Part shown: positions 8,631-16,257 of the stretch, piece by piece | Layout: the number at the start of each line of letters is the position of its first letter | How positions within the stretch are numbered: position 1 is the first letter of the stretch | Source: Glycomyces lechevalierae | GTDB lineage: Bacteria > Actinomycetota > Actinomycetes > Mycobacteriales > Micromonosporaceae | Assembly (NCBI RefSeq): GCF_027622945.1 | Contig: NZ_JAPZVQ010000020.1 | Location: 1-64,000 of the forward strand | Reading direction: 5' to 3' | Length of the DNA stretch: 64,000 nucleotides | The notes under the pieces: generated by a model | The model's database searches: none | Seen by the model: the letters and a program-made list of their open reading frames with translations, nothing else | What the model was told of the DNA's origin: nothing | Position numbers and translations under genes: made by a program

Positions 8631-9230
8631 TCAGACGTCGTCGCGGCGGCGGGGCCCGACACCGTCGGGGATCTCGCCGTGCACTTGCGGACGGTAGACG
8701 AGCTTGTGGGTGCGGCCGTCGAGCACCGTGGACTCGAGGAGTTCGAGGTCGAGCTCCACGCCGCCGTGGAACAGGCCCGCCTGTCCGGCGCGGCCGGAGA
8801 CGGCCGGGAACATCATGACCTCGATCCGGTCGACGAGCCCGGCGGCGAGCAGGGCGCGGTTGAGCGCGATGCTGCCGTGCGACCGCATCGGCACGTCCGT
8901 GGTGCGCTTCAGCCGCTCGATCGCGGTCACGGCGTCCTCGTCGATGAGCGTGGAGTTCTCCCAGCCCAGCGGTTCCTCGAGCGTGCTGGAGAAGACGATC
9001 TTCGGCAGCGCGTCGAGACTGCGGTAGTAGGGCTCGTCGAAGACCTTCACGAACTCCCGGAACTGCCGGAAGGTCGTGGCTCCGAAGACGAGCACCTGCT
9101 CCTGCTCGAACGTCCGCACCCGGTCCGCGATGAGCTCGGGCCCCTCCTTGCCCCAGTAGCCCGGCCAGCCCTCGGCCATCCCGTAGCCGTCGATGCTGCA
9201 GAAGAAGTCGACGGTCAGCGTGGTGCTCAT
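8631..9230 (-). CDS. Dihydrofolate reductase family protein (RibD C-terminal fold)
   Basis: 199 residues of the DHFR-like/RibD C-terminal superfamily. It starts MSTTLTVDFFCSIDGYG and has VFGATTFRQF, KIVFSSTLEEP and HGSIALNRALLAAGLVD, the usual NADPH-binding and core motifs. It is the first gene of the three-gene operon with the DGPF protein and ECF42, 17 bases upstream of the former. True folate activity is unlikely; a stress-related flavin/pterin reductase role is inferred. Confidence 0.88.
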   Translation of the reverse strand: MSTTLTVDFFCSIDGYGMAEGWPGYWGKEGPELIADRVRTFEQEQVLVFGATTFRQFREFVKVFDEPYYRSLDALPKIVFSSTLEEPLGWENSTLIDEDAVTAIERLKRTTDVPMRSHGSIALNRALLAAGLVDRIEVMMFPAVSGRAGQAGLFHGGVELDLELLESTVLDGRTHKLVYRPQVHGEIPDGVGPRRRDDV

Positions 9231-9279
9231 GATCCTGCTCTTTTCCTTCACGCCGCCCCCGTCGGGCGGCCTCACTCCC

Positions 9280-9308
9280 TCTACGAACCGCCCCGCCCCG
9301 TTTCGACA
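9280..9308 (-). promoter_or_regulatory. Predicted ECF42-type promoter for the DHFR-DGPF-sigma operon
   Basis: On the minus strand TGTCGA (9308-9303) and CGTAGA (9285-9280) are 17 bp apart, 50 bases before the first start codon. TGTCGA is the -35 signature I recall for ECF42 regulons. The site suggests the sigma factor drives its own operon. Confidence 0.45.
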
Positions 9309-9481
9309 ACCCGCCCGGAACTTTTTCCGGCGCCCTGGTAGGGGTCTTCGGCACACTCGCGGCTTCGGGCCGTTTTTGCGGCAGTTGTCCTGTGGCCGTG
9401 CTGGTAGCCGCCCACCCCGGTCCTCCAAAGTGGGCTGCTCGCCTCTACAGTCTTGCTACCCACCACGCAGAGAGAGCGCAC

Positions 9482-11203
9482 ATGACAGACACCACCCAAC
9501 CCGCGGTGAACCGCCGGCGGTTCATGCACCTCGCCGGCGGCGCCGCCGCCCTCGCCGCGACCGGGAGCGCCGTCGCGTTCGCCGGCTCCCCGGCGGGCAC
9601 TGCGGGCGAGTCGCTGGAGACGATCCCCCTCGCCTCGCACCAGCCGGCCAAGCCCGCGTTCGAGCCGCTCCCGCCCCTCCCCGACCAGCTCGCCGGGGGC
9701 AGCGTCGAGCCGCCGACCGGGACGATCCCCGCGCCGCGCAGCGCGCCGGAGCTGTTCGCCCTCGAGGACGCGCCGACCACCCTGCCGTTCGAGTTCAACC
9801 GGAACGGCTACGTCGCCTCCGCGGACCTGCCCGAGGAACTGAAGCCCTGGCGGGACCGGCCTATGAAGTGGGAGAACGTCACTCCCGACAACGAGCACAC
9901 CTACCTCGACGACGCGGGCGTCATCCAGTACCGGCCGTCGATCGACGAGCCGGGCTACGACCAGCCCGTCACCCAGATCCAGTTCGGCCTCAGCTGCGTC
10001 ACCAGCTACCGGACCGAGACGGACCCCGCCCGCAAGGAGCTGTACCTGACGCGGGCGAAGGCGCAGGCCGGGCGGTTGATCGAGACGCACGTGGAGACCC
10101 GCGGCGCCTGGTACTTCCCGTACCCGTTCGACTTCACCCACACCACGCACAGCGGCGTCTCCTACCAGGCGCCCTGGTACTCCGGGATGGCCCAGGGCGA
10201 GGCGATCAGCCTCTTCATCCAGCTCTCGGAGCTCGACGGGATCACCGACGAGGAGCGCACGCTGTACCTCGCGGCGGCCGACGGCGCGTTCGCGTCCCTG
10301 CTGCTCGGCGACGACGGCACGCCCTGGGTGGTCAACCGCAACAGCGCCGGCTACCTGTGGATCCAGGAGTACCCGGGCGCGACCCCGGGCACGGGCGACT
10401 ACACGTACAACGGCATGGTCTTCGCCATGTTCGGCCTGTGGGACTACATCCAGGCCACCGGGAACGAGCTGGCGGCGGCCCTCTACGACGGCGCGTGCAC
10501 GACCATCGACCGGTACTTCCCGCTGCTGCGCAACCTGCGCTGGATCTCGTTCTACTGCCAGACGCACCGCATCCCGACCTCGTCGTACCACCAGCACCAC
10601 ATCAACCTGCTGCGCCAGCTGCACTGGCAGACGGCCGGACCGCGCTTCTCCCACATGGCCGACCAGCTCACGGACGACTTCCCTTACCCGTCCGTGCCGA
10701 CCGGGTCGAACATCGCGTTCGCCGCCGGCACCCACACCCTGTACCGGTTCGACACCGACGCGGACGGGGACTTCGTGGAGTCCAAGGGCGACGCGGAGCT
10801 CGAGAGCAAGAGCGTGACGTTCTCCCGCGCCACCCAGGCCCCCGCGAACAAGCGCCGCCGCATCAAGGACCGCGGGATCTACTACCGGATCAACGCGGGC
10901 GCCTACACGGGCTGGTGGGTCGGCGAGTACTACCCGAAGGCCTACCTCGTGGGCGAGTACCTGCCGAACATCTGCTATCCGGGCCGCACGCTGACGTTCC
11001 CGGCGGCCACCCAGGTCACCTGCTGGCTGCTCGGCACCGACGGGCGCTTCAGCGGCAGTCGCGACGTGAGCTTCACGAACGCGTCGAACGCCCCGTTCGA
11101 CCGGCGCTCGGTCGTCAACGGCCGCCCGATGTACCGCATCTCGGGCGGCTTCCTGACCGGATACTGGGTCTGGGCCGGCGACATCACCGTCGACGGCCGC
11201 TGA
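9482..11203 (+). CDS. Tat-exported D-glucuronyl C5-epimerase family protein with C-terminal repeats
   Basis: 573 residues. A Tat signal (NRRRFMHLAGGAAALAATGSAVAFA) directs export. The middle has the C5-epimerase C-terminal domain: TYLDDAGVIQYRPSID, PWYSGMAQGEAISLFIQLSE, ISFYCQTHRIPTSSYHQHHI. It may epimerise glucuronate units in a cell-surface or environmental polysaccharide. Residues 416-573 add two repeats of about 75 residues, each ending in YRI-x2-G-x2-TG-x-WV (YYRINAGAYTGWWVGE; MYRISGGFLTGYWVWAG), perhaps for wall or glycan binding. The ATG at 9482 follows GAGAGAG and begins the Tat signal. It is monocistronic with a strong terminator. Confidence 0.85.
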   Translation: MTDTTQPAVNRRRFMHLAGGAAALAATGSAVAFAGSPAGTAGESLETIPLASHQPAKPAFEPLPPLPDQLAGGSVEPPTGTIPAPRSAPELFALEDAPTTLPFEFNRNGYVASADLPEELKPWRDRPMKWENVTPDNEHTYLDDAGVIQYRPSIDEPGYDQPVTQIQFGLSCVTSYRTETDPARKELYLTRAKAQAGRLIETHVETRGAWYFPYPFDFTHTTHSGVSYQAPWYSGMAQGEAISLFIQLSELDGITDEERTLYLAAADGAFASLLLGDDGTPWVVNRNSAGYLWIQEYPGATPGTGDYTYNGMVFAMFGLWDYIQATGNELAAALYDGACTTIDRYFPLLRNLRWISFYCQTHRIPTSSYHQHHINLLRQLHWQTAGPRFSHMADQLTDDFPYPSVPTGSNIAFAAGTHTLYRFDTDADGDFVESKGDAELESKSVTFSRATQAPANKRRRIKDRGIYYRINAGAYTGWWVGEYYPKAYLVGEYLPNICYPGRTLTFPAATQVTCWLLGTDGRFSGSRDVSFTNASNAPFDRRSVVNGRPMYRISGGFLTGYWVWAGDITVDGR

Positions 11204-11208
11204 GCCGG

Positions 11209-11242
11209 GGCCGCGATGGAGGGGTACGCCTCCGTCGCGGCC
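11209..11242 (+). terminator. Terminator after the epimerase gene
   Basis: A 14-bp stem (GGCCGCGATGGAGG / CCTCCGTCGCGGCC, one G-T pair) with a six-base loop begins six bases after the stop codon. Confidence 0.8.
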
Positions 11243-11249
11243 TCACCGG

Positions 11250-11290
11250 TTGACGTTCCGGTGATGACGCGCGATAATTGATGTGTCATC
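11250..11290 (+). promoter_or_regulatory. marR promoter with overlapping operator
   Basis: TTGACG (11250-11255), a 17-bp spacer and GATAAT (11273-11278) form a good promoter. TTGATGTGTCATC (11278-11290) overlaps its end and resembles the perfect palindrome before the downstream monooxygenase, consistent with autorepression by MarR. Confidence 0.6.
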
Positions 11291-11311
11291 TATTCGTGGA
11301 ACGGGGCGGTC

Positions 11312-11797
11312 ATGGCGGAGCGGAAGGGCGGGAGCGCGCTCTCGCGCGAGGAGTACGACAGCTGGCGGGTGTTCATCGAGACCACCGAGGAGCTGCGCGG
11401 CGCGCTCGCGGGGCGGTTCCAGGCGGACAGCGGGATCTCGGCCGGGGACTACCAGGTGCTGCTCGCGTTGAGCGAGGCCGAGGGGCGGCGGATGCGGTCT
11501 TCCGAACTGGCCGAAGGGATCGGGTGGGAACGCAGCCGGCTCTCGCACCACCTCGGGCGCATGGAGCAGCGCGGGCTGATCCGGCGCGAGACGGCGCCCA
11601 CGGACAGCCGGGGATCGGAGGCCGTGCTCACCGATGACGGCCGCGACGCGTTGCGGCACGCGAGCGTGCCGCACTTCCACGCCATCCGGGAACTGTTCCT
11701 CGATGCCCTGACGCCGGCCCAGCTCGCGGCGGCGCGGGACCTCGCCGAGACCCTGCGGGACCACTTGGCGGCCAAGAGGAAGCCGAGGCGCGGGTAG
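11312..11797 (+). CDS. MarR family transcriptional regulator
   Basis: 161 residues, a winged-helix dimeric repressor. The recognition-helix region MRSSELAEGIGWERSRLSHHLGRMEQRGLIRRE and the wing DSRGSEAVLTDDGR are clear. It lies 99 bases upstream of a flavin monooxygenase gene on the same strand. Related 13-bp sites lie before both genes, so it probably represses itself and the monooxygenase pair and responds to a small phenolic or electrophilic compound (inference). Confidence 0.93.
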   Translation: MAERKGGSALSREEYDSWRVFIETTEELRGALAGRFQADSGISAGDYQVLLALSEAEGRRMRSSELAEGIGWERSRLSHHLGRMEQRGLIRRETAPTDSRGSEAVLTDDGRDALRHASVPHFHAIRELFLDALTPAQLAAARDLAETLRDHLAAKRKPRRG

Positions 11798-11813
11798 CGT
11801 CGGTCACCATCTA

Positions 11814-11855
11814 GTTGACATGTCAACCATGTGGCACTATACATGACGTATCAAC
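11814..11855 (+). promoter_or_regulatory. Monooxygenase promoter with two MarR-type operators
   Basis: TTGACA (11815-11820), a 17-bp spacer and TATACA (11838-11843) give a near-consensus promoter. The perfect palindrome GTTGACATGTCAAC (11814-11827) covers the -35. A second, looser copy ATGACGTATCAAC (11843-11855) covers the transcription start region. Confidence 0.7.
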
Positions 11856-11896
11856 AATGCTTCGGCGGAACGCCGCGGCGGTGAAAGGAGCGCATC

Positions 11897-12943
11897 GTGA
11901 GCGCCATCGAGTTCGGCATCGACAGCTTCGGCGACCTGCCGCGCGACGACCAGGGGAACGTCACCTCCTACGCGCAGGCCATCCGCGCCACGGTCGAAGA
12001 GGCCGTCGTCGCCGACCAGACCGGGATCGACGTGATCGCCCTCGGCGAGCACCACCGGCCCGAGTTCGCGATCTCCTCCCCCGAGACCGTGCTCGCGGGC
12101 ATCGCCGCGCGCACCGAGCGCATCCGCCTGTCCTCGGGCGTGACCGTCCTCAGCTCCGACGATCCGGTCCGGGTCTTCCAGCGCTTCGCCACCGTCGACG
12201 CGCTCTCGAACGGGCGGGCCGAGATCATCCTCGGCCGCGGCTCGTTCACCGAGTCGTTCCCGCTGTTCGGCTACGACCTCACCGACTACGACGTGCTGTT
12301 CGAGGAGAAGATCGACCTCTTCCACAAGCTCCTCGACGAGAAGCCCGTGACCTGGCGGGGCACCAAGCGCGCCGCCCTGATCGACCAGGACGTGTTCCCC
12401 AAGACCGAGTCCGGGCGGCTGCGCACCTGGGTCGGCGTCGGCGGCAGCCCGCAGTCGGTCGTGCGCACCGCCCAGTACGGCTTCCGGCTCATGCTCGCCG
12501 TCATCGGCGGCGCACCCGAGCGGTTCGGGCCGTACGTGGACCTGTACCGCAGGGCCGCAAAGGAACTGGGCACCACCGCGTACCCGGTCGGGCTGCACTC
12601 GCCGGGCTTCATCGCGGCCACGGACGAGGAGGCCAAGGAGCTGTTCTACCCGGGGTACAAGGAGGTGCGCGACCGGATCGGGGCGCTGCGCGGCTGGCAG
12701 CCGCTGCGCCGCGAGGAGTTCGAGCGCGAGATCGAGCACGGCTCGCTCTACATCGGCTCCCCCGAGACGGTGGCCCGCCGGATCGCCCGCGCCGTCGGCG
12801 CACTCGACGTCGGCCGCTTCGACCTCATCTACTCCGCCGGCGGCGCGCTCGCCGCCAGCGCGCGGCTCAAGGCCGTGGAGCTGTACGGCACCGAGGTCGT
12901 GCCGCGCGTGCGTGAGCTGCTCGCCGAGGCAGAGGAGTCCTGA
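11897..12943 (+). CDS. LLM class flavin-dependent oxidoreductase (luciferase-like monooxygenase)
   Basis: 348 residues of the bacterial-luciferase-like family, using reduced FMN or F420 on an organic substrate. It shows VIALGEHHRPEFAISSPETVLAGIAART, RIRLSSGVTVLSSDDPVRVFQRFATVDALSNGRAEIILGRGSF and the C-terminal GSPETVARRIARAV. The GTG at 11897 has AAAGGAG eight bases upstream; the stop overlaps the next gene's start by one base. Control by the upstream MarR protein is likely. Confidence 0.93.
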   Translation: MSAIEFGIDSFGDLPRDDQGNVTSYAQAIRATVEEAVVADQTGIDVIALGEHHRPEFAISSPETVLAGIAARTERIRLSSGVTVLSSDDPVRVFQRFATVDALSNGRAEIILGRGSFTESFPLFGYDLTDYDVLFEEKIDLFHKLLDEKPVTWRGTKRAALIDQDVFPKTESGRLRTWVGVGGSPQSVVRTAQYGFRLMLAVIGGAPERFGPYVDLYRRAAKELGTTAYPVGLHSPGFIAATDEEAKELFYPGYKEVRDRIGALRGWQPLRREEFEREIEHGSLYIGSPETVARRIARAVGALDVGRFDLIYSAGGALAASARLKAVELYGTEVVPRVRELLAEAEES

Positions 12944-13572
12944 TGGACGCCAAGACGATCGGCATCCTCGGCGCGGGCAAGGTCGGCACCGTGCTGGCCC
13001 GGCTCGCGGTCGCCGCCGGGTACCGGGTCCTGGTCGCCGGTTCGGGCGACCCGGCCAAGATCGCGCTCACGATCGAGGTGCTGACGCCGGGGGCCGAGGC
13101 CGTCACGGCCGCCGAGGCGGCCGAGCGGGCGGACGTGGTGGTCCTGGCGCTGCCGCTGGGCAAGCACGGTTCGATCCCGGCGGAAGCCTTGCGCGGCAAG
13201 CTGGTCGTGGACGCGATGAACCACTGGTGGGAGGTCGACGGCCCGCGCGAGCGCGTCCTCGACCCGGACGCGACGTCGAGCGAGTTCGTGCGCAAGGCGC
13301 TCGGCGCGGGCCGGCTCGTGAAGGCGTTCAACCACATGGGCTACCACGACCTGGAAGACGGCGCCCGTCCTGCGGGTGCCTTGGGCCGCAAGGCGATCGC
13401 GATCGCCGGGGACGATGAGGACGACCTCGCCGCCGTCGCGCGGATCGTCGACGACCTGGGTTTCGACCCGGTCGTCGCCGGGCCGCTCGCCGAGGGCGCC
13501 CGGATGGAGCCGGGCACCCCGGTCTTCGGCGCGAACGTGGAGGCGGGCCCGCTGCGGGACCTGCTCGGCTGA
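12943..13572 (+). CDS. NAD(P)-binding oxidoreductase, F420-dependent NADP reductase (NPD)-like
   Basis: 209 residues with an N-terminal Rossmann fold (IGILGAGKVGTVLARLAVAAGYRV) and VVLALPLGKHGSIP, KLVVDAMNHWWEVDG and VKAFNHMGYHDLEDGARP as in the NADPH-dependent F420 reductase/pyrroline-reductase-like group. It is translationally linked to the flavin monooxygenase and may supply its reduced cofactor or reduce its product. Cofactor choice cannot be read with certainty. Confidence 0.87.
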   Translation: MDAKTIGILGAGKVGTVLARLAVAAGYRVLVAGSGDPAKIALTIEVLTPGAEAVTAAEAAERADVVVLALPLGKHGSIPAEALRGKLVVDAMNHWWEVDGPRERVLDPDATSSEFVRKALGAGRLVKAFNHMGYHDLEDGARPAGALGRKAIAIAGDDEDDLAAVARIVDDLGFDPVVAGPLAEGARMEPGTPVFGANVEAGPLRDLLG

Positions 13573-13573
13573 C

Positions 13574-13897
13574 CTACTCGGCGGGGGTGGTGAGCCGGGC
13601 CAGGACCACCCCGCAGCAGATCAGGGCGATGGCCGCGACCCGCCCCGCGGTGAGCGGGTCGCGGTTGAGCAAGGCGCTCAAGGTGACCGCGCCGATCGCG
13701 CCGATGCCGGTGAACACGGCGTAGGCGGTGCCGGTCGGCAGGTCGCGGATGGCGAGGGACAGCAGGAACGCCGCGAGCGCCATCAACGCGATCGAGAGGA
13801 CGGTGGGCCACAGGCGGGTGAAGCCGTCCGTGGGCTTGATGCTCAGCGCCCACGCGACCTCGACGACCCCGGCGGCGATCAGGATCCACCAGCTCAC
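13574..13897 (-). CDS. Small multidrug resistance (SMR) family efflux protein
   Basis: 107 residues with four membrane helices and the SMR hallmarks: Glu near residue 13 in VVEVAWALSIKPTDGF, the GTAYAVFTGIGAIGAV loop, and a C-terminal GVVLARL. It is of the SugE/EmrE type and exports small cations or guanidinium-like compounds by proton antiport. The GTG at 13897 overlaps the azoreductase stop (GTGA), so the two genes are coupled and likely share the TetR control. Confidence 0.93.
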   Translation of the reverse strand: MSWWILIAAGVVEVAWALSIKPTDGFTRLWPTVLSIALMALAAFLLSLAIRDLPTGTAYAVFTGIGAIGAVTLSALLNRDPLTAGRVAAIALICCGVVLARLTTPAE

Positions 13898-14535
13898 AGC
13901 TCGGCCCCGATCCGGCGCGCGGCCTCCAGGGCGGCGGCGCGCGAGCGCTCGTGCTCGTCGCGCCTCGCGGCCAAAACGGGATCGATCAGGGCGTTGCACA
14001 TCTCCGTGCCCACGAACACGGCGTCGTCGACGGCGAAGTGGCCGGAGAAGAAGTCGCGCAGGTAGCGCTCGTGGTGGTCGAACGGCTCGCGCGGCTTGCC
14101 CGGCCCGTACGCGCCGCCGCGCGCGTAGGCGACGGCGATGCGGGTGCCGGCCAGGGACATCTTGGGGAAGGTGACCTGGTCGATCCAGGCTTTGAGGGCG
14201 GCGGGGATCGAGAAGTTGTACATCGGCGTCGCGATCAGGAGCGCGTCCGCGGCGACGAGTTCGGCCAGCAGCGGCTCGACGACGGCCCACGCCTCGGCCT
14301 GGGCGGCGGTGCGGACGGCCTCCTTGTAGCGGGCGGGGTCGGTGATCTGGTGCTCCAGCACGTAGTCGCAGAGTTCGGTCCAGGCCTCGCCGATGAACGG
14401 CGGCGGCGTCGCGGCGAGGTCGCGGCGCACGTAGTCCTGGCCGGGGTGGGCCTGCTTCCAGGCGTCGGCCACGGCGTCGCCGATCTCGCGGCTGAAGGAG
14501 CTGCGGCGGGCGCTGGCGTCGAGGTGCAGTAGCAC
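13894..14535 (-). CDS. azoR: FMN-dependent NADH-azoreductase / NAD(P)H quinone reductase
   Basis: 213 residues of the flavodoxin-like AzoR family. It begins with LLHLDASARRSSFSREI, then has the FMN-binding loop ATPMYNFSIPAALKAWIDQVTFPKMSL and a C-terminal GGAYGPG. It reduces quinones or azo compounds by two electrons. The GTG at 14535 has GAGGAGG at ideal spacing; an in-frame upstream ATG lies beyond that ribosome site. Divergent from a tetR gene with a 21-bp inverted repeat between them. Confidence 0.92.
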   Translation of the reverse strand: MLLHLDASARRSSFSREIGDAVADAWKQAHPGQDYVRRDLAATPPPFIGEAWTELCDYVLEHQITDPARYKEAVRTAAQAEAWAVVEPLLAELVAADALLIATPMYNFSIPAALKAWIDQVTFPKMSLAGTRIAVAYARGGAYGPGKPREPFDHHERYLRDFFSGHFAVDDAVFVGTEMCNALIDPVLAARRDEHERSRAAALEAARRIGAEL

Positions 14536-14555
14536 GGGGTTCCTCCTCGGAAGTG

Positions 14556-14576
14556 AAGTGGACACGGCGTCCACTT
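14556..14576. promoter_or_regulatory. TetR-type operator between azoR and tetR
   Basis: AAGTGGAC-ACGGC-GTCCACTT is a perfect 8+8 inverted repeat 20 bases before the azoR start. A second half site CGCCGTCCACTT (14599-14610) sits 20 bases before the tetR start. The placement fits a repressor controlling both divergent units. Confidence 0.75.
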
Positions 14577-14630
14577 ACTCGGCAAGCATAACCGGTCACG
14601 CCGTCCACTTCCCTGTTAAGCTCGCCACCC

Positions 14631-15191
14631 ATGAGGCCCGAACGCGCCGACGCCGCCCGCAACCGCGCCAAGATCCTGACCGCCGCCGCCGCGGTCTTCG
14701 CCGAGAAGGACCCGCGGACGGTGACGATGGACGACGTCGCCAAGGCCGCCGGCGTCGGCCGCGGCACTCTCTACCGCCGCTACCCGGACATCGGATCGAT
14801 CGCGGTCGCCCTGCTCGACGAGCACGAGACGGGGCTCCAGCGCGAGCTGATGGAGGGCCCGCCGCCGCTCGGCCCGGGCGCGCCGCCCGCCGACCGCCTC
14901 GCGGCGTTCTACGCGGCGATGGTCGACCTGCTCGAGGCGCACGGCGACCTCGCGCTGGCCACCGAGGTCGGCGGGAAGCGCTTCGCGGTGGGCGCCTACG
15001 GGTTCTGGCGGGCGCACGTCCTGTCGCTCCTCCGGGAGGCCGGGGTGCCCTCGCCTGAGGCGCTCGCGGACCAGCTCCTCGCCCCCCTCGCCCCGGACGT
15101 GTTCGTTCACCAACGCGCGCAAGGACTCTCGCCGTCGCAAGTCAAGGCCGCGCTCGCCCGGCTCGCAACGGTGCTCTCCCACTCAGCGTGA
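14631..15191 (+). CDS. TetR family transcriptional regulator
   Basis: 186 residues. The N-terminal DNA-binding domain has NRAKILTAAAAVFAEKDPRTVTMDDVAKAAGVGRGTLYRRYPD; the rest is a helical ligand domain like that of actinomycete TetR repressors next to quinone reductases. It is divergent from azoR-SMR and probably represses them until a quinone or xenobiotic binds. Confidence 0.93.
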   Translation: MRPERADAARNRAKILTAAAAVFAEKDPRTVTMDDVAKAAGVGRGTLYRRYPDIGSIAVALLDEHETGLQRELMEGPPPLGPGAPPADRLAAFYAAMVDLLEAHGDLALATEVGGKRFAVGAYGFWRAHVLSLLREAGVPSPEALADQLLAPLAPDVFVHQRAQGLSPSQVKAALARLATVLSHSA

Positions 15192-15193
15192 AC

Positions 15194-15210
15194 GGGACCG
15201 GGCCGGTCCC
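15194..15210 (+). terminator. Probable terminator after tetR
   Basis: GGGACC-GGGCC-GGTCCC, a six-bp GC stem two bases after the stop codon. It is short, so of moderate strength. Confidence 0.5.
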
Positions 15211-15246
15211 GCCGGCCCGAATGGACGGAACCCGGCGGAAGCCGCC

Positions 15247-15519
15247 TCACGGCCCGTCGGGCTCGCGGCCTTCGAGTCCGGCGCGCATCTCGCGGTAGGT
15301 CGCGGAGTCGATCTGCCCTGCGGCGTAGCGGCGGTCGAGCACGTCTCGCGGCGACTCGGGAGCGCGGGCGCCCTCGGCGGGCCGCGACTCGATCGCGCGG
15401 CTGATCCTGAGCACCGCCCAGACGAGCAGCACGATGACGGCCGCCCAGAAGAGCACCATGAGGCCCATCATCCACCAGCCGGCGCCCGACATGTACTGGT
15501 CGCCCCATCGGTTCATCAT
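15247..15519 (-). CDS. SHOCT-domain membrane protein
   Basis: 90 residues: one membrane helix (WWMMGLMVLFWAAVIVLLVWAVL) and a C-terminal SHOCT motif (DVLDRRYAAGQIDSATYREMRAGL). The methionine- and tryptophan-rich N-terminus is common in this family. The ATG at 15519 was chosen for the GGAGG eight bases upstream; a GTG nine bases earlier overlaps that site. A DevR-box-like palindrome lies 85 bases upstream. Function unknown; membership in a hypoxia or stress regulon is inferred. Confidence 0.85.
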   Translation of the reverse strand: MMNRWGDQYMSGAGWWMMGLMVLFWAAVIVLLVWAVLRISRAIESRPAEGARAPESPRDVLDRRYAAGQIDSATYREMRAGLEGREPDGP

Positions 15520-15603
15520 CGGACCCACCTCCAGGCCTTCGGTCCTGACTCCAGCGTCGCGCGGGCCGGGCGGGAGCGCCGGAGCCCGAGGTCACCGGTC
15601 CTG

Positions 15604-15617
15604 GGGACCAAGGGCCC
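15604..15617. promoter_or_regulatory. DevR/DosR-box-like site (SHOCT gene)
   Basis: GGGACCAAGGGCCC matches the core of the DosR motif (GGGAC-N4-GTCCC type) and is nearly identical to the site before the universal stress gene. Confidence 0.55.
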
Positions 15618-15620
15618 GGC

Positions 15621-16037
15621 TCACTGCTCCATGGTGAGCCGCAGGCCCGAGACCGCTTGCGGGGTGATGGCGATGACCGTGTCGAGCGGCCGGGCGAGCC
15701 ACGACTGCACGCGCGGGCCGAGCCGCTCGGTCCGGCGGCTGTCCGTCACGTCCGCCGCGGTGCCGTTGACCAGGACGCTCCAGCCGAGGCGCGAATGCCG
15801 GTCGATCTCGTCCGCCTGGTAGGCCACCGGCAGGCCCGGATGCGCCAGGACCGCTTGCGCGAAGGCCGTCGTGTGTCGTGTGTGGACGAGGATGAGGCCT
15901 TCGTACACGACGTGGTTGAGGGGGCGGATGGTCGGCAGGCCGTCGGCGACGAAGGCCACGCGCCCGAACTCCTCGTGTCCGAGCAGGCCGAGCGCGAGCT
16001 TCGGGGTCAACTCGGCCGGGACTCGCTTGTCGTCCAC
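15621..16037 (-). CDS. Pyridoxamine 5'-phosphate oxidase family protein (flavin-binding)
   Basis: 138 residues of the PPOX-like split-barrel family that actinobacterial dormancy regulons often include. Motifs: GRVAFVADGLPTIRPLNHVVYEGLILVHT and SRLGWSVLVNGTAADVT. The GTG at 16037 follows GAGGTG. It lies back to back with a universal stress gene and near a DevSR-like pair. It probably binds FMN or F420; the substrate is unknown. Confidence 0.87.
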   Translation of the reverse strand: MDDKRVPAELTPKLALGLLGHEEFGRVAFVADGLPTIRPLNHVVYEGLILVHTRHTTAFAQAVLAHPGLPVAYQADEIDRHSRLGWSVLVNGTAADVTDSRRTERLGPRVQSWLARPLDTVIAITPQAVSGLRLTMEQ

Positions 16038-16188
16038 TGCGCACCTCGTTTCGGTTCGCGGGGCGGACGCGCAGGTCGCGGCGCGGCACGGAGCGACGCC
16101 CCTCGATTCCGACCGTAGCAGCACACGCCCGCCCCAGCCGCCGAACGGACGCCCGCACCGCGATCGGTGCCCGAGGTCCGACACGGGT

Positions 16189-16202
16189 GGGACCTTGGGC
16201 CC
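16189..16202. promoter_or_regulatory. DevR/DosR-box-like site (universal stress gene)
   Basis: GGGACCTTGGGCCC lies 55 bases before the universal stress protein start, in the divergent gap shared with the PPOX gene. Confidence 0.6.
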
Positions 16203-16257
16203 TATCGGCCGCGCGCGCTCCGCGCGAGGCTGGAGGTCGAAGCGAAGGAGGCAGGCC

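Noticed and set aside
9281..10735. Minus-strand frame of 484 codons opposite the epimerase gene
   Set aside because: Low-complexity Val/Arg/Gly/Leu shadow of a gene with a clear Tat signal and catalytic domain.
15194..15210. GGGACC-N5-GGTCCC considered as a fifth DevR box
   Set aside because: The spacing differs from the other four sites and it directly follows the tetR stop, so a terminator stem is the simpler reading.
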